Shown piece after piece: positions 52,806 through 62,977 of a DNA stretch of 64,000 nt (position 1 is the first letter of the stretch; each line of letters opens with the position of its first letter). The DNA is from Fodinibius salinus (GTDB lineage: Bacteria; Bacteroidota; Rhodothermia; Balneolales; Balneolaceae). The notes below the pieces were generated by a model. It was not told where the DNA came from and did no database searches. It worked only from the letters and a program-made list of their open reading frames with translations. Location: positions 310,001-374,000 of the forward strand of contig NZ_VNHY01000002.1 in assembly GCF_008124865.1 (NCBI RefSeq), given 5' to 3'. Made by a program: the position numbers and the translations under genes.

Positions 52806-53326
52806 AAGTCCACCACCTCTTTAAAGTCAGTATCTTTTCACTTAATCCTTTTAATATTTCGATGAAAGGATTAGATACGGTAGAATAAAATGTTATGATC
52901 GGGCTTGTTTCATCCTCAGGAACATCTCGTTTTGATTACGGAGCATAAGGATATGAACTAGATCCCTCTCCTAGATCCATTGAGCCCGCAACTCATAAAG
53001 ATTTACGGACTTTTTATACAACAAAAAATGATACTACCATATAGATATAGTAGCTATAAAATATTCATAACCCAAACACATCTATATCAGTTGTTAAATA
53101 GATGAAACTGGAGTACGGCACATGAAATGCTAACCTCCTTTGCGAAATAGCTGGATAATCTCTACCTATTTTATAAAAGGGGAGAAGATGGATATGTATA
53201 TAGGTGGTTGCTGGATTGTCAAACCTTTAGTATTTGTCCAATACAATAACAATCAATAGTAGCAGATACTATATTACTGCTACTATTTTTTATATAAGTT
53301 AACTTAGTAACTGAAGATATACCAGT
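52806..53326. other. Gene-free intergenic region between divergent genes
   Basis: 521 bp separating the minus-strand PAS kinase and the plus-strand propeller gene. It contains one hairpin in the kinase leader, TAATCCTTT/AAAGGATTA (52843-52873), and is otherwise featureless and AT-rich. It should contain two divergent promoters. Confidence 0.6.
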
Positions 53327-54410
53327 ATGCGTAAAGAAATAATACTATTCGCAACCACTCTTTTTACATTAGCAATTGCTCTTAATTGCTCTAAGAATTC
53401 TAAAAACCGCTCTTCTCCAATAAAAGTCATTGAACATAAAGTGGTAGAGTTAGACAGTTCGGTTTCAAACCGCTTGGGAAGACTTTATCCAATCATATCT
53501 GCAAGTCCCAATGAAGATTACTTGGCGCTATCTAATATGAAAGGTCCACTTAGTGTAATCAAAGTTGATTACCAGGGAAATTTCATAGATCAATATGGCA
53601 GTAAAGGCAGAGGCCCTAAGGAAATACTCAGTGCACGCTTTTTTGGTTTTGATGAAGAAAACAACATCAATATATACGATAAGACACTTGCTACTATTAA
53701 AGAATTCAACCTCAAAGCTGATACTGTAAACAGCTTCAAATCTCCAATGTCTGAAGAAATAAATATTAGCTCCAATATTCTTGAACAATGTGGATCACAT
53801 TGGTTTCTTGGCATTAATGATCTTAAAAAAGGTAATAATGAAATTGTCGGTAAGTTTGCAGATGATTTTACGCTAAAAGAATCATTTGGTGAAATTGATC
53901 CCTATCTTAAAGGACATAAAAGTATTTTGATGAAAACTATCTCGTCAGTTAATTGTGAAGAGGATGTAATATTCACAACTCAAATGAAAGTACCTTTCAT
54001 ACAGGTTTGGGATTTAAATGATTTTTCAAAAATCAAGAGAATTACTGAGGTCCCCCCCGTCATTTAGACTTTCAGATGAATTTATTGGAAAGGTAAAAGA
54101 TTCTGAAAAATTAAAAGAGTTTGCGATCAACGATCAAAGTACAACGGTTTTCCTGGCTCAAAATAAAGAGTATCTACTGCATACTTTCCGAAATGAAACA
54201 TCGAAATTTTATGAAACTCGAAATTACAATGATAGAAATCACTTCTTAGCTATATACTCTAAAAATGATTATCAGTTCATCAAAGAAGTTCCATTATCAG
54301 GAGCTCCACTGGGATATACTAAAGAGGGTTATATAATTACATTAGTTAACGACAACCCAAATAATTTTAAAATTAAGTTTTTAGAGATAAAAAAAGTTAT
54401 CAATAGTTGA
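53327..54410 (+). pseudogene. 6-bladed beta-propeller lipoprotein gene with a frameshift at a C7 run
   Basis: The first frame (53327-54067) gives a lipoprotein signal (LAIALNC) and propeller repeats (YGSKGRGPKEILSARFFGF). At CCCCCCC (54052-54058) it runs into TAG; removing one C restores ITEVPPSFRLSDEF and continues to 54410, giving about 360 residues, normal for the Bacteroidota-type TolB-like 6-bladed propellers. The single indel in a homopolymer is either a sequencing error, a fixed mutation, or slippage-based on/off switching. Confidence 0.75.
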
Positions 54411-54561
54411 TTTAACTTCGCAATTGTACTGTGGGAAAGCGCATTTGGTTAAGCAGAGTAGAAACTCTCAGCTGCGCTTATTTTCTAACGGCTACGACTT
54501 TATTGAACAACTGGCGCAAATATTTAAAACCCCTTAAGAGAAACAGATGGCCTGCCATAAT

Positions 54562-55596
54562 TTATAAACCTTCAATCTCACTCAACGAAAATTTATAAAT
54601 TTTTAGATTGAAACGATTAATCAAGAAAAGGTCATTTCCTGCCAAGACTATTTTTTGCGGAATAATTTTATTATCGGAGCTATCAACAAAAATAAATGCC
54701 CTACTCCGCCAACTATTTTTTGAAATGACCAAAAATTTGTTGCGGAAATGAACCAGAAGGCGGTCTTTGTAGCTATAAATGTCTTTTATAATATTTTTGA
54801 CCCTGGCTTTTTCTTGATGCGGCATGATATTCAACGGAGTGTTAAGATCTTCCAAGTTGGTGCGAGGGAGTAGATTGACCATTTTTTTTGCATTGGGATT
54901 TTTATAAAACAGTACCGGAATACCACGATAGGCATAGAATATATCGTTTTTAGAAGGGTCCTCATCATACACCGTTGCATTATAAGTCGCCGGTTGATGG
55001 CCTTTGGGAATTAATCTATGGACCGATGAATCCTGTATCATACCACTGGAATCAGCTTTTATTATGACATGATTATCTAAATTATACGTTGGCCAAACTA
55101 ATCTGTTACTGCGGAGGGCAATTACCCAATTGTTGAATAGACTCCTGTCTATTGTTTCTTGTGGAATTCTGTTTATTTCATTGCCCTCTTTATCAAAAAT
55201 AAGAATACTTTTCTGAGGTGGATCAACAGTATATATAAGCGTACCATCTTCTCCATCCAGAGAATAAAGGGCAGCGGGTTTTAGAGTTTCTCCAGGACCT
55301 CTTCCCCTGGCAGACACGGTTTCTAAGTAATTTCCATCAGAACTGAACTTAAAAATACTTCCCATCATTGGATCACAAATCCAATAATTATCACCAACCT
55401 TCACAAGATCAGCAGGCGTACTGTAAACAGCATTTTTGGGATTTTTAGGATCAATCCAAAGGGAAGCAGCCAGGGTATCAACCGCTTTCTTTTTATTCCA
55501 CTCTCCCGCTTTAACATATTCGTAGCTTTTGGATTGAGGAAGCTTATTGATGTATTCAGGCCAGTCTATTGAGCTGCTGCAGGCACTGTATATCAA
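54562..55596 (-). CDS. 6-bladed beta-propeller lipoprotein
   Basis: 344 residues from a TTG at 55596. Propeller features: YWICDPMMGSIFKFSSDGNY, ARGRGPGETLKPAAL, ILIFDKEGNEI. The lipobox Cys follows YSA. The frame is open upstream to 55656 and encodes a perfect signal peptide (RNLRIIGYRFLAYVFGIF then LLIYSAC), so the true start is probably an ATT at 55654-55656 that overlaps the stop of the preceding gene (TAATT where TAATG would be normal), or the start was lost by mutation. Cell-surface or periplasmic role; ligand unknown. Confidence 0.78.
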   Translation of the reverse strand: MIYSACSSSIDWPEYINKLPQSKSYEYVKAGEWNKKKAVDTLAASLWIDPKNPKNAVYSTPADLVKVGDNYWICDPMMGSIFKFSSDGNYLETVSARGRGPGETLKPAALYSLDGEDGTLIYTVDPPQKSILIFDKEGNEINRIPQETIDRSLFNNWVIALRSNRLVWPTYNLDNHVIIKADSSGMIQDSSVHRLIPKGHQPATYNATVYDEDPSKNDIFYAYRGIPVLFYKNPNAKKMVNLLPRTNLEDLNTPLNIMPHQEKARVKNIIKDIYSYKDRLLVHFRNKFLVISKNSWRSRAFIFVDSSDNKIIPQKIVLAGNDLFLINRFNLKIYKFSLSEIEGL

Positions 55597-55655
55597 TAAG
55601 AATATACCAAATACATATGCTAAAAATCGATACCCGATAATCCTTAAATTTCTAA

Positions 55656-55907
55656 TTAAATAGTCATTTGTTTACAATTACCACCATATTCTGCACCGCT
55701 AGTACGTCCGGAAACCATAGTACCATCCATACATTCAATATGCCAACTAAAGCCCTCGCTGTCTTCAATGATATAAGTAGCACAATTATTATTTCGACAA
55801 ACATAAAAATCAGCCAATGCTTTTTGAACCAACGGGCCCACTGTAAAAAATAGTGAAATAAAAATTATTGAAACTAAATTGAAAAAGTCTTTAGTATTAA
55901 ATTTCAT
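55656..55907 (-). CDS. Small secreted Cys-containing protein
   Basis: 83 residues from ATG 55907: signal peptide (VSIIFISLFFTVGPLVQKALA) and a mature part of about 50 residues with four Cys (FYVCRNNNCATY, WHIECMDG, GGNCKQ), probably two disulphides. In Bacteroidota, small secreted proteins of this sort (NVEALA-like) often neighbour 6-bladed propeller lipoproteins; this is the same arrangement, but the family itself is not recognised. Co-transcribed with the propeller gene that overlaps its stop. Confidence 0.68.
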   Translation of the reverse strand: MKFNTKDFFNLVSIIFISLFFTVGPLVQKALADFYVCRNNNCATYIIEDSEGFSWHIECMDGTMVSGRTSGAEYGGNCKQMTI

Positions 55908-55971
55908 AGCTTTTATTTTCAATTAGAAATTATTTTAACTTATTTTCTTTTTTAATTATCCGCAATTAGAT

Positions 55972-56358
55972 TCATTCGCTAATCTTATTACATAATCTTT
56001 TTTGCAATCTCTGATAATCACTGGCAACCATATTTTGTATAGCTGTTGGTGAGTGACCGGTTTGCTCTTTCACAAACTGGTACAGTCCTTTTTCGTTGCG
56101 CAGCTTCAGCTTTTGGGCAATTTCGTAGTTGCTCAGATTCGATTTCCGTACCAAGGCAATCGCCTTGCGGGTGCGGAAGCTAATCAATACCGGCTGGGGA
56201 CGCTTGCCAAATTCATTTCTAAATACATTTGAAAATTTTTTTGAACACTCGTACCCAACTGCTTGTGCCCAATATTGTACGGTAATAATATGACACACCT
56301 CATCTTGTAAAATAGATAATGCCTCTCCGATGGACGCCAGTTGCCTCTGCTTGTTCAT
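55972..56358 (-). CDS. AraC-type helix-turn-helix protein
   Basis: 128 residues made of little more than an AraC-type double helix-turn-helix: WAQAVGYECSKKFSNVFRNEFGKRP (first unit), IALVRKSNLSNYEIAQKLKL and LYQFVKEQTGHSPTAIQ (second). No sensor domain. It precedes the small secreted protein gene in the same direction and may regulate the propeller genes. Confidence 0.75.
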   Translation of the reverse strand: MNKQRQLASIGEALSILQDEVCHIITVQYWAQAVGYECSKKFSNVFRNEFGKRPQPVLISFRTRKAIALVRKSNLSNYEIAQKLKLRNEKGLYQFVKEQTGHSPTAIQNMVASDYQRLQKRLCNKISE

Positions 56359-56520
56359 AATAACTCCTGTAAATGTTAGATAGCCTTAACATAACAAGAT
56401 GATTCTCCCCCCCTTTGTTACATTAGAAATTTTTAAGAATCAAGGAGGTCAATTGGTGTATTAGGGCGTACTTTACATTTTAAAACTGCAGTCTGGAGTC
56501 CATCCGGTACCAATTTTCAG

Positions 56521-59500
56521 TTAACCGGAATACCGTGCTTTCTCCCATAATCCCACCAGCAACAGGATCAGCAGCGTGCTGCAACTTAGTCCCCAGACGA
56601 CTACTGTAGCCAGCGTCTGCCAAAAATCGCTCCCCTCCATAACAATAAGAGGCACCAGTCCACCAATGGTTGTCAGCGTAGTAATAAGTACCGCCCGCAT
56701 CTTATTTTTATAGACGTAAAGCCAGCTTCGAAGCCCGTGAATGCCCAATCTTCGGGTATATTGTTTTTCATGCATCAGCAAAATAGCATTGTTGACCACC
56801 ACGCCCACACACAGCAGCGTACCGGCAATAGCTCCGCGATCAAAGGCCAAATCGTGATAAAGAGTGCCCAGCATAACGCCCAGCAGGCTCAACGGTACCG
56901 CACCAATCACAATTAGCGGATCTATCCATGACTCCAGCAGGGCCGATACGATCATCCACACACTCAGGATGGTAAGCCCCAGCAACAACAGAACGTTTTT
57001 TGTGTTTTTGTCTCTTCCAAACGCGAAGATTCCGCCGCCGCCAAACTCCATACTCATACCTACGGGCACTGGCATTTGCTGGAGCACACTTTCTACATAT
57101 TTTTCTCCCAGTCGATAGGGGCCTAAAAAATCTACCTCTACAGTGCGCTGGTACGACTGGTTTTTGCGCTGTATCATAGACTGTCTTTTTTCGCGCCCCA
57201 GCCTGGATATTCCAGCAAGCGAAAATACGGTACTGTCGGAGGGCGAAAAACGCTTTTTTTGCATCAGCAATCTACGGGTATTTTGCTGATTTTTGTTTCG
57301 TCCAATAAGATGCATTTCTCTGCCACTTAGTTCTATTTTTCCAGGAGAGTTGGTAGGATTTACATCAAGTGTAATTGCAGAAAGCACATCTGTGCGGTTT
57401 AACCCATTGAGCGCCAACTGCTCATCATTAAACTGCAGGAAATACTGATATAGATCGTCCCGGCTGCGCCAGCCGCCCGTGCCGTGAATATCCACTTCTT
57501 TTACCCGGCGGTTTTTCTTTAGCTTTGTTCGCAAATTTTTTGCCAGCCCCAAAAGCTTATCATATGAATAGCCGGTTAGCGTAATACGATGGGTGGAGGA
57601 ACCGCCGCCATAACCGGTGCTGATGCCGTTTCCGAGTCCGCCCACTGAAATAGCCGAATTGCCGGTTCGGGCTGCCAAAAACTGGGCCTCAAAATAAAAA
57701 ACAAAGGGCATTGTGCGGGTCAGATACTCATCTTTAATATAAAAGACCATCCGCGCGCCGCTATACTCCGACACCCGAGTCTCATAAAACGAAAAGGCTT
57801 CTTCATACGGCTTGACAATTTTTTCATAATTCCGCGCCATCTTATCAATCTCTTCAATGGGGGTACCCTGAGACGTACGAATGGTAACATAAATGCGCTG
57901 CTGTCGGTCTCTGCCTCCCCACGGACTCCCAAAATACGTTTCATTAAAAAATTTATGGGTAACGCCCCCAATCCATGGATCAATATCTCCACGATTATCA
58001 AAATAGGTTTGCGTAAATTCGGGCCACCACGTTTCCTTCTCCCAATCCGGTGTTTCTATAGCAAAAAGGGGAATACCAATAAGAAAAATCAGTGCACCGT
58101 AAAAAAGCCAGCGCAGCTTGTGCCGCCAAACAAAAAGCCCCATCAAGTATCGGCGAACCTTCTCAAAGATACCGTTTTTAAGTACCACCCATCCCGACGG
58201 TGAGTCTTGGGATTGTCGGGGTACCAACCAAATGAGTGCATACGGAATCCAGCTGAGAGCAATAAGCACTGAAGAGATCAGCGTCAATGACAGGGCTACA
58301 GCCAGCGGCACCAGAAAAATCTGTAGTTCCTCCATCGCAAAAAACAACGGAATAAATATCCCCACTGTCGTTAGCGTACTGCCCAGTACCGGCACCAAAG
58401 CCCGCGGCAGCTGCTGCTGTATATGAGCTATACGCCGATCTTTTAAATCCGGAAGACCCGGGTTCACCTGCTCAAATACTACCACAGCGTTATCGATAAT
58501 CATTCCCAGCGAAACGGTAAGCCCTGCCAGCGTGATGATGTTAAGCGTATATCCGATAAAATACAGGATACTTACACTCATCAGCAGCGAAAAAAGGATG
58601 CTGCCAAGAATAACAAAGGGCGCCCGAAATCGACGGATAAATACTATTAAAATGATAAATACAGCTAATAGGCTAATGACTGCCTGGTACTGCAGGTTCC
58701 CAAACTGTTTCCGAAGCTTGTCAGTAGCGTCCCGCTCCAGCTGAATAGTCATGTCTGACGGCAGTGTGGCCGCAATCTCACTCATCCGGTTCCGAATTTG
58801 CTCAGCCAGCCCTATGGCATCGGCACCACTTTCTTTAATGAAATTTATACTCAGTGCCGGACTTCCATTTATACGCTTCAGGGTTTTTGCCGGATAATCC
58901 CGGATATCAACTTCTGCCAAATCCGACAGCTTTACAGTCCGTTGACTGCCGGGTATTGCAAGCGATATATTCCGAATCGATTCTAATCCTGAAAATTGTG
59001 GGGGCACCAGCATGCTCATACGCTTGCCGGATGATTCTACATAGCCCGAGGAACGCCACTCCAAATTGCGGCGAATATTCCCGAGTACCTGCTGGGGATT
59101 AATTTCGTAGCGCTCCAACAATTCGGTATCAAACTCAACGGTTAATGCAGGGTCACGCGCGCCGTTAATTTCGACATCGGCCACACCCTGCAAGCCGATC
59201 AGCGACAACCGGATATTCCGGCGGGCATATTCCAACAGCTGGCGAACCGGCCGCTCGCCGCTCAGCGAATAAACCACAAAGGTCTGCATCTCCTGCAGGG
59301 CTTCGGGCACCCGGCGGGTGATCGACGGCTGACGCACATTGGGCGGCAACTGCTCCTGTAGCGAAACCAAATATTCCTGCAGTTCTACCTTGCGATACTC
59401 TACCGGTGCATTGCGGTTAAAAGTGATGGTAACCCTGGCCTGTCCCTCTTCTGAAATAGATTCAATTTTCTTGACATCCCGTAGCCGGTTTGCCGATTGC

Positions 59501-59697
59501 TCCACCTTGCGGGTCACCTCCTGCTCCATTACTTCCGGAGAGGTGCTTCCCCAACTGTAGCTGACCGTAATGGACGGCAGGCTCAGGTCTGGCGACTGCT
59601 CGAGGGCAATCTGCTGCCAGGCAATTACACCAATGACCACCACCAGCAAATAACTGAGCGAAATAAAGTAGCGTCTGTTAAATAGTCGTGATAACAT
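56521..59697 (-). CDS. RND efflux transporter (HAE-type permease subunit)
   Basis: 1058 residues, twelve membrane helices. The fourth helix reads TVSLGMIIDNAVVVFEQV; the single Asp and following Asn differ from the heavy-metal pumps above and match HAE/AcrB-like multidrug or lipid exporters. The second porter domain is odd, with a Gly-rich loop (GGLGNGISTGYGGGSS). Base composition is richer in GC than its neighbours. The adaptor is at 61124, separated by decayed genes. Confidence 0.9.
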   Translation of the reverse strand: MLSRLFNRRYFISLSYLLVVVIGVIAWQQIALEQSPDLSLPSITVSYSWGSTSPEVMEQEVTRKVEQSANRLRDVKKIESISEEGQARVTITFNRNAPVEYRKVELQEYLVSLQEQLPPNVRQPSITRRVPEALQEMQTFVVYSLSGERPVRQLLEYARRNIRLSLIGLQGVADVEINGARDPALTVEFDTELLERYEINPQQVLGNIRRNLEWRSSGYVESSGKRMSMLVPPQFSGLESIRNISLAIPGSQRTVKLSDLAEVDIRDYPAKTLKRINGSPALSINFIKESGADAIGLAEQIRNRMSEIAATLPSDMTIQLERDATDKLRKQFGNLQYQAVISLLAVFIILIVFIRRFRAPFVILGSILFSLLMSVSILYFIGYTLNIITLAGLTVSLGMIIDNAVVVFEQVNPGLPDLKDRRIAHIQQQLPRALVPVLGSTLTTVGIFIPLFFAMEELQIFLVPLAVALSLTLISSVLIALSWIPYALIWLVPRQSQDSPSGWVVLKNGIFEKVRRYLMGLFVWRHKLRWLFYGALIFLIGIPLFAIETPDWEKETWWPEFTQTYFDNRGDIDPWIGGVTHKFFNETYFGSPWGGRDRQQRIYVTIRTSQGTPIEEIDKMARNYEKIVKPYEEAFSFYETRVSEYSGARMVFYIKDEYLTRTMPFVFYFEAQFLAARTGNSAISVGGLGNGISTGYGGGSSTHRITLTGYSYDKLLGLAKNLRTKLKKNRRVKEVDIHGTGGWRSRDDLYQYFLQFNDEQLALNGLNRTDVLSAITLDVNPTNSPGKIELSGREMHLIGRNKNQQNTRRLLMQKKRFSPSDSTVFSLAGISRLGREKRQSMIQRKNQSYQRTVEVDFLGPYRLGEKYVESVLQQMPVPVGMSMEFGGGGIFAFGRDKNTKNVLLLLGLTILSVWMIVSALLESWIDPLIVIGAVPLSLLGVMLGTLYHDLAFDRGAIAGTLLCVGVVVNNAILLMHEKQYTRRLGIHGLRSWLYVYKNKMRAVLITTLTTIGGLVPLIVMEGSDFWQTLATVVVWGLSCSTLLILLLVGLWEKARYSG

Positions 59698-59846
59698 ACG
59701 ATTAAGATAGTGGGATCTCAGAAAATATCAATAGCATTCATAGGTAACCGTAGATTAGCATAGATTATACTCACCTGTACACCAATACGTTCACCATCTT
59801 CAGCCTAACAACTATAAATTATTTTTAAACACATTGCACCTCTTTT

Positions 59847-60201
59847 TCAGCATAGATAGTGGTACGGAAAAAGAATACATTTTTTAGTTTTCTTTCGCTC
59901 TCCTATCATTGCAGACAGGAATGATTTAAAACAACTCTCACAATTTTGGCTATAGCTAATTTTTCCCCATAAGTTCCATTGCTTTAACAGATTAATTGCC
60001 TGAAACGTAACTTCATTTCTCCCGAACCAAGAATCATCTTCCAGAACGATATTAACCGGAATATTCTGTTGTCGAAGATAATCATACCATTTAAGAAAAG
60101 ACTTTTACAGGTGGTGCATTCTTCATTAAAAGCATTTTTTACAAGGTATAAAGTGACCTTGGTATTGCCGCAAGATCAAATATCAGATAAAGAATTTTCA
60201 T
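59847..60201 (-). pseudogene. Remnant of a thioredoxin-like lipoprotein gene
   Basis: Across shifting frames one can read MKILYLIF, then CGNTKVTLYLVKNAFNEECT with a following TCKS (CTTC motif), then YDYLRQQNIPVNIVLEDDSW and FQAINLLKQWNLWGK up to a stop at 59847. At least two frameshifts are needed. The CxxC and strand pattern suggest a thioredoxin-like fold; the gene is not functional as read. Confidence 0.5.
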
Positions 60202-61110
60202 GAATTTTCTTACCCTCAATAGTAAATATAGTATCATCAACAGCTAGAAGCCTCCCATTATATAGAGATCCAATTTCTTCAAAAAAATCTTCCTTTATAT
60301 CGTAAACAAAAAGCACACTCCCTAACTTATAGGAATCTGCTTGGATAAAATATGTGGTCCATCTATAGATGTGGATCTATCAGTACATATTCTGGCATTA
60401 TCTTCTTTTTCCGGACCACTTTCATCATCGGGCGTTTTAAAAATCGGTATCGGCTTTTATTTCTTCTGCCAAAGAATGCTCTTCTATAAATGGAATTCTT
60501 TTTCGATACAGGGAATCGCCATGGAAGATCGTTAAAGAACTTTTGGCTTCCCGAGCAACGAGAACAGTATTATTTGAGACATCCATAAGTTCAGCATCAT
60601 AAAAAGGATTTATTGGATTAGGACCTTCCATCTTAAATAACATCTTTTGGTCATCCTTAAGCTGACTAAAAGTGTTAACCTGTTTACCAGTTTCTGAGAG
60701 ATAGGACTCCTCGGAATCGGTAACATATCCATACATTTTTTGTTCGTAGAATATTAAACAAGATGCTGGTTTCTTAATTACCGTTCTACCACGACTCGTA
60801 AACAGATTTTTATCTATTTTCGTAATAGTCATCGCCTTATCATCCAACACATATAGAAAACTCTCTGTCAGTAAAAACTCTAAGTTATCTGTCGAAAATT
60901 CTTTGGGGGCCTTTCCCCTTTTGCCAAAAGTTTTTAAAACATCTCCTGACGTATCAATTTTTACAACCTGAAAAGTTTATTTGCAACAGCATAGAAATTC
61001 TTTCTATCATATTTCACATTACTGAATACGATCCAGCAACCCTGGGCCGGTAATCCTAACGGAACCAAAACAAAGAAAGTAAACAGTGTTAGATAATGTA
61101 AGCACCTCAT
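60176..61110 (-). pseudogene. Decayed 6-bladed beta-propeller gene
   Basis: Begins at ATG 61110 with a signal peptide (MRCLHYLTLFTFFVLVPLGL), then needs a frameshift in a T run to reach KIDTSGDVLKTFGKRGKAPK and the open part 60850-60437 (MYGYVTDSEESYLSETGKQ, MEGPNPINPFYDAELM). A second T-run indel after KADTDF and another later are required to reach the end (GRLLAVDDTIFTIEGKKI) at 60176. The G-K-x-P-x-EF block is propeller-typical. Multiple indels make decay more likely than a single sequencing error. Confidence 0.65.
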
Positions 61111-61123
61111 CAAAATGGTTTAA

Positions 61124-62263
61124 TTATTCGTTGGCGGTTACCCTCAGTTGGGGGTCTACAATCTGCTGATGGCTAAGGCTAAAGTGGCGGTCCACGGCAA
61201 TAGTATCACCCGGGGCAATCTGCTTGTGATCAATAATCGCCCATTCACTGTTCTGGGCTGTTGGCTCTAGATACACCCATTGCACTTCGTTATTTTCAGG
61301 TTTGAGTTTAAAAAGCAGCGTTCGCCCCCCGTCCCGCGATAAAATGGCTGATCGGGGAACACGCACTTTCCCATCCTGCTTCAACGTTTGGATAAGTCCT
61401 TCTACCGTCATCCCTGGCCGTAATACTTGACTGCTATTGTTAGCCTGTACCACTACAGTCCCGGTTTTCGTTTCGGTATTTACCACCGGAGCTACCGCCT
61501 GTACTTGTCCCTGCAACTCTTGTCCGTTAGGGGCAGTCAGCCGCACGTTCATTCCTTTGTTAATATTACTCAGCTCAGATTCCAGTACATCAAAACGGAT
61601 GCGTACGGTCCGGTCATCCACTAGCTGCCCCACTTCTGTACCGGCATTTACATAGGTACCGGACGAGAGCCGCTTATTCGTAGCCAACACCCCTGAAAAG
61701 GGTGCTTTAAGTGTAGCATAGGATAGATTCAGGCGGGCTTGCTTCAAATTGACCTCTGCCTGTGCCAAGCCTGTGGTAATACGCACCAGCTGTTCTCCAG
61801 GATCTTCATGCCCATTTGTCCCTCGTGCGCTGTCACGCCCGGAACGCATGCCCATCTCGATGCGATACTTCTGACGGGCTTCCTTGTACTTGTTCTGGGC
61901 TTCCTGTACTGCTATAGCATATTCTTTCTGATCAAAAGTGAGCAGTGTCTCTCCCTTACGTATTCGTTTCCCCTGCCTGATATATGAGCTATCTACATAA
62001 CCGCTTATTTTCGGCTTTAACTGTACAGACTGGTTAGCTTCTACCACGCCCTGACTTTCGACATACTGGTAGATAGGTTTATCATCGGCTATAGCAAAAG
62101 TCACCTGCGGACGCACTTTGGCAGATTCCTGCTCTTCTTCGGAAAGAGGATTTTCGTTTTCAGTTTCACTTGTTTGACAGCCACTAAACAAAAGTGCCGC
62201 GCAACACACAAGTAGCGCAATCTGATAAAATGACGAATAGTTTTTTAGCATAATCGGTAGCAT
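61124..62263 (-). CDS. RND periplasmic adaptor lipoprotein
   Basis: 379 residues: lipobox at LLFSGC, barrel-sandwich domain (VVEANQSVQLKPKISGYVDS, RIRKGETLLTFDQKEY), helical hairpin, LSYATLKAPFSGVLATNKRL and beta-barrel (GMNVRLTAPNGQELQGQV). AcrA/MdtA-type adaptor. Starts at 62263 or ATG 62251. It belongs with the RND gene at 56521, from which it is now separated by 1.4 kb of decayed sequence. No TolC gene is adjacent. Confidence 0.9.
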   Translation of the reverse strand: MLPIMLKNYSSFYQIALLVCCAALLFSGCQTSETENENPLSEEEQESAKVRPQVTFAIADDKPIYQYVESQGVVEANQSVQLKPKISGYVDSSYIRQGKRIRKGETLLTFDQKEYAIAVQEAQNKYKEARQKYRIEMGMRSGRDSARGTNGHEDPGEQLVRITTGLAQAEVNLKQARLNLSYATLKAPFSGVLATNKRLSSGTYVNAGTEVGQLVDDRTVRIRFDVLESELSNINKGMNVRLTAPNGQELQGQVQAVAPVVNTETKTGTVVVQANNSSQVLRPGMTVEGLIQTLKQDGKVRVPRSAILSRDGGRTLLFKLKPENNEVQWVYLEPTAQNSEWAIIDHKQIAPGDTIAVDRHFSLSHQQIVDPQLRVTANE

Positions 62264-62338
62264 TCAGGGTTCTTATTCACAATAATGTATTGAGAAGCAA
62301 AGCTTTGGGCAAACCAAAAAAGATTGCAATAAAATGAG

Positions 62339-62977
62339 TTATAACCACTTGGGCGGCCAGGGCCAAATTTTGGCTTCAGCTCGGCCAATTAAATTCTTTT
62401 GGGGCACCAGACCAAAGTATCGACTGTCAAAGCTTTGAGTACGATTATCTCCTAACATAAAATAACTATTGGATTTTTTTTGAGGAATAGCAAAAACCTT
62501 TAATAATGTATCAGACTTTGTATTAATCATCACGTTGTGTTTATGGTCTATTATTTGGCTATTCAAAGTGGTATGAGCAAGGTATATTTGAATAGTATCT
62601 CCCGGAAGCCCAACACATCTCTTAACTAAATTCCGTTTTGATACTATCTCTGAATTATTTTGCCCTACAGGATCCTCAAAAACGACAATATCATTATGAT
62701 TCATGTTCCCTATACCATTTATAGACAAATCTGGGAATGGAACATTAGTTAATGGCCAGTGGGCAGGAGTATGAAGTCGATAGGGAAATTTAAGTACTAT
62801 AATATAACTGTTCGGCTGAATAGTTGGGGACATTGACTGAGTCGGCACATAATAGACCGAAAAAAGCAGTGCCTTACATAACCAAGAGATAATGACTATT
62901 GCTCCAATAAGTTTAAGCCACCGGACTAGCTTTTTAGCCCGAACAGAAAACCAATAGTGTCGATTGCTAACTTTCAC
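62339..62977 (-). CDS. lepB: Type I signal peptidase
   Basis: 212 residues: one N-terminal membrane helix (LIGAIVIISWLCKALLFSVY), catalytic S48 in PTQSMSPTI, catalytic K119 in LVKRCVGLPGD, and box E GDNRTQSFDSRYFGLVP. It cleaves signal peptides at the outer face of the inner membrane. It is short, with few insertions, and its start overlaps the thioredoxin-like gene by four bases, so it looks like a dedicated second peptidase for products of this locus rather than the housekeeping enzyme. Confidence 0.92.
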   Translation of the reverse strand: MKVSNRHYWFSVRAKKLVRWLKLIGAIVIISWLCKALLFSVYYVPTQSMSPTIQPNSYIIVLKFPYRLHTPAHWPLTNVPFPDLSINGIGNMNHNDIVVFEDPVGQNNSEIVSKRNLVKRCVGLPGDTIQIYLAHTTLNSQIIDHKHNVMINTKSDTLLKVFAIPQKKSNSYFMLGDNRTQSFDSRYFGLVPQKNLIGRAEAKIWPWPPKWL

